From the NCBI GenBank assembly GCA_963855995.1, contig OY979723.1:3415001-3479000 (forward strand): a stretch of DNA of 64,000 nt. The letters run 5' to 3'. A program made the position numbers and the translations under genes. Source of the stretch: Muricea muricata (taxonomy: Eukaryota; Cnidaria; Anthozoa; Malacalcyonacea; Plexauridae). Below the pieces are notes generated by a model. The model was given only the letters and a program-made list of their open reading frames with translations. It did not search any database and had not been told where the DNA came from. Positions 1 through 11,655 of this stretch are shown here, piece by piece. The first letter of the stretch is position 1; every line of letters begins with the position of its first letter.

Positions 1-187
1 TGTACTTTTGACTCAACAACCTGCATTAGCAACGTTAGTTCGAAGAGTTGTCAATACTTGTCATTATTTATAATCTAAAATTATGGAAAATTAGGTTGTA
101 GAGAGCTTGATCATTACATCACCTCTACTTGCCAAGAAATTATGATGTGTAAACAATCATGAGCCTTTTAACAAACATGAACAAGAG

Positions 188-3100
188 CTAGCAGCCATAA
201 AATTCCACCCTCATTGAGATATGATCATGCCAGGCTGTTGGGTGAACGCGAATGAATCTTGCCATGATTGCAAACGAAATGTTGTGATGAATAATCGAGT
301 TTTGATCACTGTTTCCCTTGAACTTCTAAGAAAACAAAGTGGAAAATTATTGTAAAGATATCAGCAATGCATGGTTGAATATTTACCTAAAGGCCTACCT
401 ACACGATACGATTTGTCGTGCACGATTCTTACTCTGGTATATGTGACTGAGTAAACACGCGTAAAAAACGTCAGATTTCAAATTTCGCCAGAGTAAAAAT
501 CGTATAGGACAAATTGTATCGTGTAGATAGGCCTTAATAAGGCAAACCAAAATTATCATGAAAATCACTATCGGCTACTACGATTGGCTACTCGGATCTC
601 GGAGCTATACGCATAAAGATTATATGGATTTTTTGCACGTTTCTATTTTATAACGTAACTCGTTGTTAAGGAATTGAATACATTTTTGCTGTATGATTTT
701 AACCGGCCTACCTATAAGACCAGTAATTTCGTTTAATGTCTCTTTAGTTTGTCAGTGTTCTAGATCCCATGCAATAATCAAATAGTTGCTTAGCTTTGAG
801 GTAATTTATTATTAATCCAGGCAAAAGTCGACAGTGCAGTACAAACTTCAGTTGAGCGTTGCTTGGTTTATCCTACCTTGACGATTTTGTTGACTTTGTA
901 AACATGAAACTGTTTTCCGTCATCGCCAAAAGATATTGTATAATTTTTCACAAACTGATCACGATCATATCGCCCCTGAGTGCTTATTCCTGTTATGATG
1001 TTACTTCGTCGAAAATCTACTTGTAGCCACTGGTTGAGATCATTTGTCTGCGATGACCAGGCCCCTCCTACTATGCTGTCATCTGGTTTGAAGTTTAGTC
1101 TACCATTGGCTGCCAGGTTTTTGTAATGCAATTCGCTTGATGCTCTGATTTGATCATCGGATATATTGCGATTCTCCATTCCGAGAGCCTTTGAATTTTC
1201 GCAATCTTGTAAAGAAGTGAAAAATCAAAATTAAAGTGCCTATGAAACGAAATTTGTCCAACTATTTACGATTGCATTGTAAAGATCGCTCAAAATGACA
1301 ACAACTTGGCTTGGATGAATATCTCTAACACTTTTCTTTCTGGAGATATATGTAACTTTATTTGACATGCCAATTACACAACTTATGACGCCAAAGTGCA
1401 TAACAGTTTTTCAATTGATCAAATGATCAAATCATTGGAGATATTGTGATTCTCTATTCCGAATAAGCCTTTGAATTTTTGCAAGCTTGTATAGATGTGA
1501 AAAGTAATGTTCCTGAGTTGATCCCCAGTGGAATGTTTTATAACGGTGGATAAAATTGCGAAAATGGTCAGCATGTACGCGTGCATGTATGTCTACCTCC
1601 TCCCAGGCGTTTTGCGTACGAGCATAAATAAGGTTCGCAATTTTTGCGCAAAATACACGCACATCTAGGTACGACTTTTCGCAGAAAACTCGTTGTCCTC
1701 ACTACGACCTTTAAAACACTATTGAAAGTTGGTTTATGTTTTCTTTTTCAAAAATAATTTGTTAACATATTTAAAGTGCACATGCAGTCATTTGGGATTT
1801 AATATATTTGTAAAAATTGGTGCATTTTATCATGGAATACAATATATTGTTCAAGAAGAAAACTTCACTTTCATGTTTTTTTTCACTTCTAAAGTTGAGG
1901 AGCTGACGTCATGATTTAAGTTAATGCAAATTCCATTGTCTCGTGCTTCTAAAATGACTTAAATGACGTCAGCTCCTCAACTTGAGAAGCCGAAAAAACC
2001 ATCAAGGTGAAGTTTTTCTTTTAAACAATATATCGCATTTCGTCTTAAAATGTATTAAATTTTACAAAATAATGTATTTAATCCGAAATGACTGCATGTG
2101 CACTTTAATACAGCGTCAGGCGTTGCTCCGGCACCGTTTTCAAGTGGTAGCGTAATATTAGTAAAGGAAATTACACGGTCCGAGAAGTATTAATGAAAAA
2201 TCACACGCGTGTTTGCTGAAATGTTTATAATACAAATATTTCGCCAAACACGAGTGTGATTTTTCATTAATACTTCGAGGAAAAGTGTAATTTCGTATTT
2301 ATATCATTTTTAAAAATTTTTCACCGATTTAATTATGTTTTTAGTTTTAAAAAATCCGGCGCCCCGCGGGGCTCGCGTTCCGTGCCGATTAATTTTTAAT
2401 CGGCACACTATGCCAATTAATGATTAATCGGCACAGCTCTTAGCCAATCAGAATCGAGTAAACAAATAAATGATATTATAACAGGAAATGAGGTGCCGCT
2501 ATCTAGGATATACCTTAATATTTACTGTCAACCAACATGGGCATTTTTTTATAACATACATTGCGAAATAATAGCGTAAATTTTTGAACTTGTTGCTTTC
2601 TATATTATGTTATGAAGAACATATATTTGAAAGTTAAAAAATCAATTTAAGTTTTGAAATCGGCCTTCAACCCAAGTGTAAACCTAATAATAAGAAGCTA
2701 ATTTTGAAGAGGGTTGAGATAGTTTGTCGTGGCATATAGACATGTTTGGAAAAATAAGACCAGTTCACCAATTTAGACTTCAATATTACTGTTTGAAATT
2801 GGAAAACAAAACGAAGTAAAGAAAATGTTGAGGGCTGTTGCAACATTCGCAATACTCGAGAGTATAGGACGAATCACAAGCAGGGTTCAGACGACAGCTA
2901 TTGCCCTCTTATTATCCATGATTTTACTGCCAATGTAATATTCGAACAGAAACAACGACTACGACTTCTGAGTACGCCATCAAATCCCGTAGACATTCTC
3001 GTACTCGCCGTCAAAGCTCTCTAATGATAAAACAGGGTTGAAAAGGACCGAGATTTCGAAAAACGGTTTTAAGTTTCGATCAATTATATGTCAAGAGATA

Positions 3101-6035
3101 CTTTAGGACTTCTCGACTATCGACACTGTGTACCTGTTTATCGACCGTTATTTTAGCTCCGATTTCACGCATGTCTAGCCCGCCAACAGCCCTTCCCAAA
3201 AGAAACGACTACGGAGGAGGTAGTAGCATGGATTATGTAACTAATAAAAAATTAGATTCGTGAAGAAAAATACAAACCAGGTAAAAACTCGTCCTGTTTG
3301 TTGGCCTATATATAAGAAAGTTAACAGAGTTCACATAGTGCGGTATTATGTTATTTGGCTTGCTTAATTACTTCAACATGAGTAGAACAATTCGTATAAT
3401 TAACAGCCCTTATCACCAGATAGCTGCATACCAGGACAGAGGTATTAAAAAAGTGCATGTCATTTCAAGTCTAGTTAAGTCATACACGTTCTAGAACTTA
3501 AAGAGGCATGATCAACTAAAATGCATTGCGTATTATACAACACGAATGATTTGGTATATACTGCAATTAATAGCAAGCGAAATTTTAAATTAACAATACT
3601 CTAGCTTGTTTTTCTTTCTACTTGCTTTTTGTGTCTAGTGTCAGTTTGGATTGTTTATTCAGACAATCTACCAACGCTGGTTGATCCAGCAGCAGAAACG
3701 ACTGCAAAATGTACGTGTCATTGTGGTTCATCATTTTATTCAAGTGGTTTTTAACGTTAATTTTATACTGTGAATTTCACTGTTTCGTGGAAGACGAAAA
3801 ATAGTTCAGTTTATCGCGGAAATACTTGCGTTTATATGTCCAATGAAATCATTTTAAATTTCTGCTACCTTTCAATTGACCTTTCTCAGTGAGAAAGAAG
3901 TAGATTTGCAATAGATTTGCAGAAGCAAAGTTCAGTAGAATTTTCTATACATGAAGGGAAGTGTTACGGGAGAAGTTTAATGGGAGAAATTCAAATTTTG
4001 ATAGTTTCTCTTACCGTTTTAAAAACTTGATAAAATTTCCATTCTTCGTTTGCGATGCTATTTTTATCTCTTTCTCGAGTTTTATTGCTGAGTTGGCAGT
4101 TTACTGCATATTTGCTTCTCTCTGATCTGTAGTTGAAACCGACACATGTTGATGTTTGAAGACATATCAAGGAGCATTCAACTTCACAATAAACTGCATG
4201 GCTGGATATAATATCCTCTTCTGGCAATGTGTCACCTGTTTTTGGAAATAGTCGATGATCATCACTTTCGTGTGTCTTAGTGTGACTATATACCGGTTAA
4301 TTAACATCAATTGAGCTGTTGCCGAAATATCAAATGCTGGAGCCCACCTGACTACTGTACGTACCTCAGTTGACAGGGCATATCTGGTCAAGCATGTTTT
4401 TAGCTTGCCGAGTGTGGCTCTGAACTCAGGAGCCACACTACAAGCACAAAGTTTATAATCGCAATAGTGTTTATGCCCTATGCAATGTTTAGCAAAGTAC
4501 GCAATTTTTTACTGTAGTAAAAGCAAAAAGTAACGCTTCAATTACCTAGGAAGCCAAAGTACTGACCAAAATTTTCAATTAAGTAGAAGTTTAGCCTGAA
4601 AATTTTTTCTTAGAATTGGAGAAATGGAAAATATACTGAAAGTACTACACTGAATAACTATGTAGTTAAAGAAAGGCTGAGAAAGAAAGGAACGATCGAA
4701 GTCAAAAAGTATTTATCATAGTCCACATGCATGACAAAAATTTTTCTGTTTTAGAATCATGTAATTTTTATGCGGTGACTATCGCAGTGCGATTTATTTT
4801 CGCAAAATGTCTTTTATTCAGCTTAACCACAGGGGCAGGGTCACCACAACAGCGTGAGCCAACTACTGTGGGCCCGTATCACCTATCCCACCCTGTCAAC
4901 TCTCCCTGTGGGAGGAGACCAGAGTACCCGGGGAAAACCCACGACTTTTAGCAGAGCGTTGACTATACTCTTCAAATGAGAACTGGGTTCAATTCCACCT
5001 CACGGGAAATCGAACTCGGGGCTTGGAGGTGAAAGGCGAGTGGTCTGACCACTTCACCACTGAAGCCCTATAAAATGTGATGAAAATGTGATGCTAAAGG
5101 GACTAGTGATCAGTATGCAGTCCCCCCTCTTTCCCTAGCCAACACAGCCGCTCTTTTAGCTTTTGTAGGCGTCTTCTTTCTACTAATTGTATTTCTCATT
5201 ATTTACATCCTGAAAAAAGTCTAATATTATGCGTTCTTAAATTAATTAAACACGGCAGTTAATTCTCAAAGGTCTATAAAATATATTAGAGTTTTAAATG
5301 AAACACCGACTAAATAATGACAACAAACTTGTGAAGTAATCTCAAAGCATCTTAATTAAATTCACGCGCTCTCCTACTCACAATGCGCGACACAGCTATC
5401 ACCTCGAGCAAAAATGCGCCCGCAGTGATATATTATGTATGTCCGCCAGTATTTCGTGAAATCGACATTAAACGCTGACGCATTTGTGCTCGCGCTAATA
5501 AATTCGTGATCGCACCAATAAATTTTTGTTTTTATATAATATGCCTACGCGTTTCGAAATATATTTGTGTTGCCCTTGTCAGCCAAAGTAGAAAACATCT
5601 TTTTAATCAGATATAAATACTCAGAAAGCTGCAAATTATGTCAAGATAATGGAGCCTTCAGCCGCTGTGTGTCTTTGGGGTCTCTTTATGAAATACATTC
5701 TGGTCCATTGTCAGCGATCATTCTGATTCATGGGTGAAAAAACCTTGAAATGATTTTCTCATTCAATCAAGACCGATAATAAGTCGATTGGCAATAATAT
5801 AATATCTCAATTGGCAATCAGCCCTGATTTCCTCCTTCTCTCTCACGTATAGTGGGGCTGTCAAAAAAGCCTTCACTTTTTTTGGTAAAATGAGATACTT
5901 ACCTTGGCCTGGAACTTTGGTAAAGTACATTTGATTTCTCACCGCGCCAGGTTGACTAGCAGCGATTGAGAAAGCAGCAAATTTCAACAAAAATAAATTC
6001 AAGATAATGATCTCTATATACTTCAACGAGCACAT
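188..6035 (-). CDS. Gene 1: secreted PAN-discoidin (F5/8 type C) protein
   Basis: Five-exon model, in transcript order: 5903-6035, 4015-4235, 3278-3305, 877-1205, 188-325. It totals 849 nt (282 residues plus TAG), with GT-AG borders and intron phases 1-0-1-0. Exon 1 starts at the ATG at 6033-6035 and gives a hydrophobic signal peptide, then YFTKVPGQG, the start of the PAN fold. Exon 2 carries the PAN/apple core (PEEDIISSHAV, C-x3-C-x5-C, CVGFNYRS, NCQLSNKT). The 28-nt exon encodes ANKQDEFLPG. Exons 4-5 form a discoidin domain (DDQIRASS, NQWLQVDF, ITGISTQGR, KNYTISFGDDGKQF, ending VEFYGC). Such domains bind glycans or membrane lipids, so a secreted lectin-like role is inferred. The cysteine found after the signal peptide in most paralogues (SQC) is proline here (SQPG). 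Intron 1 holds a SINE. Confidence 0.85.
390..534. mobile_element. MITE with about 28-bp inverted ends in gene 1 intron 4
   Basis: The left end reads AAGGCCTACCTACACGATAC and the right end is its near-perfect inverse (gtatcgtgtagataggcctt). A second inner inverted pair (ttactctgg / ccagagtaa) lies inside. It is about 145 bp and non-coding. The superfamily is not assigned. Confidence 0.65.
1769..2108. mobile_element. Foldback MITE with about 145-bp inverted arms
   Basis: The arm from about 1769 to 1911 (TTAAAGTGCACATGCAGTC, then a long stretch ending GAGGAGCTGACGTCAT) is repeated inverted from about 1961 to 2108, leaving a spacer of about 50 bp. Short open frames inside it are by-products of the arms. 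It sits in intron 3 of gene 1. Confidence 0.8.
2164..2460. repeat. Palindromic repeats in gene 1 intron 3
   Basis: An inverted repeat of about 55 bp (core GAAAAATCACACgcGTGTTTG) spans 2164-2295 with a short loop. It is followed near 2375-2460 by a second palindromic tract (gtgccgattaa / ttaatcggcac) ending in a CCAATCAGAATC motif often seen at MITE ends. No coding content is seen. Confidence 0.6.
4826..5068 (-). mobile_element. tRNA-derived SINE in gene 1 intron 1
   Basis: Read on the minus strand from 5068, a tRNA-like head has an A box (TGGTGAAGTGG) and a B box (AGTTCGATTTCC) at the usual spacing. A body with GGGTACTCTGGTCTCCTCCC follows, which resembles a central block common in animal SINEs (recalled, not searched). 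It is not a tRNA gene: the head is degenerate and continues into the SINE body. It is noticeably richer in GC than its surroundings. Confidence 0.7.
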
Positions 6036-6094
6036 TGTACGTGTTTGAAGGTCTTCAGCAGATGAATCAGGTGTGTTTATACAAAGTCTTTCTC

Positions 6095-6106
6095 GCTATA
6101 TATAGC
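6095..6106 (-). promoter_or_regulatory. TATA box of gene 1 (class I core promoter)
   Basis: The minus strand reads GCTATATATAGC about 60-70 nt before the gene 1 ATG, followed by GAGAAAGACTTTGTA and a CTGATTC element. The same order and spacing recurs before gene 3 (TATA at 25834-25843). Conservation between two divergent units supports a functional core promoter; the transcription start is inferred. Confidence 0.6.
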
Positions 6107-9100
6107 AACAAACCCTAACCGGATTAATTTCGTTAAGATGATAAACATTGACATAATTAAGATAGATGATTCCAATACGGCAAAATCCACTGTTTAGAGC
6201 TTTTTTTCCATCACTAGCACTTTGTGTAAAATATTTAAAGTTTGATGGATGGTTTAAAAAAAAGGTACGCTGAAGCGTAGATAGTCTATTGTAATTTTAA
6301 GTCTTAACAAAATCAATATGCGGATGTGGAAGACATAAAAAAAAAGAAAATAAATTGTTTCAAACTTATTACTCAACTAATCAGACATACTGTCAAACAT
6401 ATTTACAATGCATAGATCTGTTTTAAGAATATATAATGATATGTATATATGGATCAAGCAGAAATACAATTTTGAATTATAATTAAGATTATTTTGATCT
6501 GAGGAAACTGCTTTCAAAAAAAAGTTTAATTTTTCTTGTAACCGAGACGATGTGTATCATGAGGCAATTGGAGTAATTTTTAGAAGCAAAAATATAATAA
6601 TTAATTAAATTCTGCAATTTTACCAATTTCACAACTCTAATTAATATACAAAACTGTAATTTCAAATGTACAAGTCAGTTACATTATTCAACTTATGACA
6701 CCCCTGCAAAATTTAGTTATTAATTAAAATGAACATCTCGAGCACATGTTTTATAAATGAATGAATCGTAATATTTTAATTTTGGGTATGAAATACATAG
6801 TATAAACCTGATTATAGTTCTCATTTAGGGGTTTTACATCACGAAGTGCATTACATATGTACCTGCATAATTAAGATAGACTTCAGCAAACAAAATAAAA
6901 AGGATCAACCAGTCACATAAGTGTTTTTATTGAGTTCTATTGAAGAAAATTTAAACTCTTTATGGTATACCAATCTTCTTTAAAATTGCTTTAAGGGAGT
7001 ATAGCTTTTAGTTTTAAACTTCGAAGCTTGCAATTAAAAAGTTAATGACCCATGGGAAATAGTGAGCTCATTGCAGGTGTTTATGATCTTGTTTTGGAAT
7101 CATTCATAGATTATTAGATACTTGAAAGGAAATAAACACAACCCACATAATTTTTAAGTATTAAATATGCGCGTCGTTCAAAGTGTTTCAAGTTAAATTC
7201 AATTTAAAAGGGTTGTATAAAATACCTGTGCTAAACATTTAATTAGAGTTTTTCTTAAAAGCTTATTAAGTCAACCTAGGTTTAAAAGAACTCTAGTAGG
7301 AAAAAATAGTCGGCTACCGCGAGCTTAAGAGCCATGAAAACGCCTTGTACAAACAGAGAAATTGTGCAACTGTCGAAAGCGGATTGGTTACCTTGGAATC
7401 AAGTCACTCAAGTGTTCACGTGTACAAAAAGCCAAGTCTCTGTGACTATTAAAGGAGGGCCCTAGCTTACAACCGTAGTATTTGCAGAGTGTACTCAAAG
7501 ACCGACCAAGAAAAGACAAGAAAAAACGGTATGATAAATGATGAAGCCCAGACTTGTGAAGAACACTAATTAAGTGCAGAATTTACCACAAATCACAACA
7601 ATCTGTTTGTTTAATCTCATATAATTAGCACTGTATTGGACCAAATTCAGGACCAATGTCGAGATCTTGGAAGCTGGTAAATGATTTTATATATTGAAAC
7701 AGATGAAACTTCCTTGAAGAATTTAAAAAGCCACTGTGAGGCCTAAAAGTGGCTTAATAAATACTCAAGATAATCGACTTTTTAATCTGGAATCCAGCCA
7801 GTCTTACTTTTGATTTTCATTTGCTTAGCATATTTGATATTGACTAAAGCATTTAACAGCGGTACAAAGTAAGTTTACATAATTATCACAGACCATGTGA
7901 ATCATAATTCTGTCATAGTTGACTATTGTTTGGTCTCGGGGCAGGTCTTATTTAAATAAGTGCCCCATATATATATAGGTTATAAAAAGAACATCAACAG
8001 TCAATTATCAAAACATGCATGTCTGATTGCATCCTTTAAAATTTACTGGCATAGTAGACAAAATAGATTTAAGTTAGGAAATGCTACTGCTCAATTTAAG
8101 TTGGACAATTTCGGCGTGATTGAAAAACTCAGGAGTGCATGCTATTTCAAAATTGCACGAGAAACCATGCTATTACTTGCTAATACTATAAAAGGAAATA
8201 TTCGAAACAAGAGTCCAGATACCATTCCTTTTATATTATTACACTTGTAAACAGCCCAGTTGCTTCTTATATAAATATAATGTACAGGTTGGCATGACTT
8301 TGATATAACAATAAAGGTCCACATCTCAATTAGCCCTATTTTGGGAAGTAGGTTTCAACAATATATTTCCCATTCAGAGTAAAGTTTCTATCTTTATCAT
8401 CTGTGTAATTATGATATAACTTCCACTACCAATACCTTTTCCTGCGTATGCACATGATTGGTTAATCAGGTAGATTGAGTTCAAAGAATGGTTGCTCAAT
8501 AATCTCATATGCAGCAGTCAATGGGTTGTCCCAGGTAGAGTTATTTGGCATACCCATAGAATTTGATATTTTGATGACAATCTCCCATGTGTGGCTGTTA
8601 AACCCTGTTCGTATGCCCCATACCCCCCCGTAGGACAAACTACTGACACATTAATGTCATTAAATGATAGTTGCAGTGGTTGTCAAATATAAACCTCGCA
8701 ATCAGGGTTCTCTGTTTATACCTGGAAACGGCGAGTTTCACAAGAATTTTTCATTCAAACCAACATAAATTCACTAGAGCTTTTATAAACATACGTTCAG
8801 CCACATCTCTGTCAAGTGCACTTGCCTGAATTTGTAGTCTAGGCCTCTAGAGATTTCTCATTTGCCATAGCTTCATCGCTATTAGCCAGAGCAGCACAAA
8901 AACTGGAAACCCGGCACAATTGTATAAATTCAACAGACAGATGGGCAAAAATGTGTTCCCTCCTACCCTTCTGACCCCAAAAATAAATTATAATTCAAGG
9001 AATATTACAAAAAATATTACCATGTGGCAGCCATGCAGTTCAGCAAATCCAATATAATAAATATCACTGACTGTTCCATACTTTCAGTCGGGATGTTCAT

Positions 9101-10059
9101 ACCAGAAGACTACTTGTCGCTTGAAAAGACGACACGTAAATAAATAAATAACTAATATGCATGTAACATTGTTTAATAAAAATTCAAAATAACATAGCAA
9201 TGTAATATTGGGTACTTTACAGTTTTCCGTACCCAAATAACGTGTCTCCAAAGTCTATAAGATATGAAATCTACCCACTAAATCAACCACGCTTTTAAAA
9301 TTGACGCCATGACACTGGCACCGCTTTGCCTTCTGGGTGACCAAATTAGGCATGCCTGAATCCACTGATCTTTTAATACATTCAAACACCCAATTCATCT
9401 AAGTCTGTAAATGGCTAATGTGCAGAACGAAGAGACTTTATTTAATAAGTTTACTAAAGAAATGTTGCCTTTAGCCTTGTTTTAAGTCGTATGGACTGAC
9501 TTTCTCGCTTCTTTGCACAAGCATAGAATTTTTAAAATAAGGATATTGTAATGACTTTTGGGACGTTCTCTGGTTTGCAATATTTATTATTTACAAGCTT
9601 TGACTGCCTGTCTGCTGTCTGCAGTCTTCGATGGGCTATAGTACTATGAGACAATTAAATTACAGAGGTTTACAATTACATATATTACAAAGGATTGTCA
9701 ATTATAATTGCACAGGGTGAAATCGCAATTAAATAAATGCATATTAATAGTGGTCCCTTTATTAAGCTTTAACTAATCCGAATAAAAATTTGAAAGGTAT
9801 GTTTACAAACCTTTACTGACTAAGCGTGTAAAGCCTGTTAATGACGGCTTTACACCTTTCACATAAATGTGGGTTAAATTTTGATTAAGGTCTTTTTCAA
9901 TCATTTGTAGTGGGGCACCACGAGTGTATGATTACACTGCTGGTCTTTTGACTCGATAAACACCGAAGTAGTGTATAGTTACACCGTTGAAAGGTGTAAT
10001 CATTATGAAACACCCTCAAAGAAAAACAATTCTTACTACACAACACAATGAAGTGTTAC
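6107..10059. other. Spacer between genes 1 and 2, AT-rich, no gene seen
   Basis: I see no supported exon on either strand. The only structured part is a dispersed-repeat copy at about 8095-8250, also present near 60170-60700. The remaining short frames lack family features and splice context. Confidence 0.5.
8095..8250. repeat. Dispersed repeat copy, shared with 60170-60700
   Basis: The motifs TTGAAAAACTCAGGAGTGCATG and TTCAAAATTGCACGAGAAACC recur near 60640-60690. The end AGTCCAGATACCATTCCTTT is the inverse of the repeat end at about 60181-60210. This suggests a MITE-like family with internally deleted copies. Confidence 0.55.
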
Positions 10060-10330
10060 CATTGATCTGGATAATACTGGATCGCGCATACATAATAAAA
10101 TTTTGAAGCCATCGCCGCCATCTTGGTACTCCAGGTCCAGTGTTCTTTGCGGGTGTAAGAGTAAGCTTTTAAGCAGCGTTTTCAATTTCCGTAAATTTCC
10201 TTAAAATAAGGAAGTTTATTTATCTATTGAAAATGCTGATTGTCCGCCATCTTGGTACTCCAAATTCGTCATCTCTGCTGGCTTCACTTGATGCCACTCT
10301 ATGCGCGATCCAGTATTATCCAGATCAATG
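10060..10330. mobile_element. 271-bp MITE with 8-bp target duplication
   Basis: The terminal inverted repeats are about 30 bp (ATTGATCTGGATAATACTGG and onwards; inverse at 10300-10329). They are flanked by AGTGTTAC at 10052-10059 and again at 10331-10338. An 8-bp duplication fits the hAT or P superfamilies. Related ends occur at about 50829-51081 and about 56250. Confidence 0.8.
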
Positions 10331-10429
10331 AGTGTTACTGTGTTAGCCGTCATTATTTTTCTCTTCACTAAAGAAGTGTTAAGAGAACATAACATCAGTT
10401 TGGGGCTACACTTTGTCAGGGTGAAATAA

Positions 10430-10560
10430 CACATTAGGGCTAGTATTCCAAAGGTCGCTGGTTTGAATCCTGCTGTGGTCAGGCGAGTTTTTCAGCCTGC
10501 CCAGTGTGGCTTACACTCGGAGTAGCATCACAATATCATAATTATCATATTTACCCGAGT
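10430..10560 (+). mobile_element. SINE-like fragment with tRNA-like B box
   Basis: GGTCGCTGGTTTGAATCCTGC contains a B-box-like GGTTTGAATCC. It is followed by TTTTTCAGCCTGCCCAGTGT, and related text occurs near 4390-4440. The A box is poor, so this is probably an old or 5'-eroded copy. Confidence 0.45.
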
Positions 10561-11655
10561 ACAGTGTCACCATTAGTATATATATAACATTAGTACAGTG
10601 TTAAATTGTGTTTGATATCAAATCCGTGTAGCATAGCACCTTTAAGGTGGCTCGATATTCTAACTCATAGCACATAATACTTCTTTCGCCATAGAATCTT
10701 TCATAGTGCGCGTGTAAAGCTTAGTTTAGGTCATTGCATAGCTCTACTGGTTGTCTTCATAATTGGAAAAGTTTCATGCTCCTACCGTTCGTATGTCCAG
10801 AGATATTGTTGTCATAGGTAAGGTGTGTGGAGTTTATGCAAATGAATTATAATTAGAATCGAGTTCCAACAAGAAACGTGATTTGTATGTTCAAACAAAC
10901 CTTGAAGAAATTCTTTTTTAAATACAGCAAACAGTGCTGTAGAGCTGTGCAATGACCTAAAATGAAGCTCAAGCATTCACTACAAAACATTTAATCGTAG
11001 AGACATAAAATTTCTAATGAATTCTGACTATCGAGCCACCTTTAAGATGTTGGTGCAACACTCTCAGATTCACAGTGGGCGATTTTGGGACACTGCACCC
11101 AATGTTGGGTGATTTCTAACAAACGACTAAAAAGCTTTGCGCAAAATGTACAATGTATCCCTAAGCAACCAACACGGCCGAATCCCTTTGCCGTCGGTCT
11201 GCAATGACTTTTTTTAAGATTAATTAATTTTTTTGAAGAGACTGAATTTAACGAGGATAAAGGTACTACAGTATGCTTAGGTTTTACCAGCTAATCTTTA
11301 GAGGGAATTGCATATTTGTAGTAGAAACGTTTTAGTCGTTGAATATTTAATAAAGAAGTTAAAAATACGAGGAGTTTAAATACTCTGATCATCAGCAAAC
11401 GAAAGGGAGGGCCTTCACTCGAAACGTTGATCAATCTTATACTTGACCGTTTCAAGTTATGAAGCTAGCTATACCTTTCGCGTACTTTTGACTGACTACC
11501 TACACTGTATGCTTAGTTCAAAGAATTATCACGCAGCACTTGTCAATTTTGCAATCTTAGATTGTGAAGAAATCGTACGCGGAGCCTCCTTACATTACAT
11601 CTACAAGCCAAGAAATTAATGCGTAAAGATGAGCTAGCCAGCACATGGACAAGAG

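Noticed and set aside
1729-1914. Small plus-strand ORF
   Set aside because: It lies within one arm of a foldback MITE and has no family features.
4990-5068. A tRNA gene on the minus strand
   Set aside because: The A and B boxes are present, but the stems are degenerate and the sequence continues into a SINE body.
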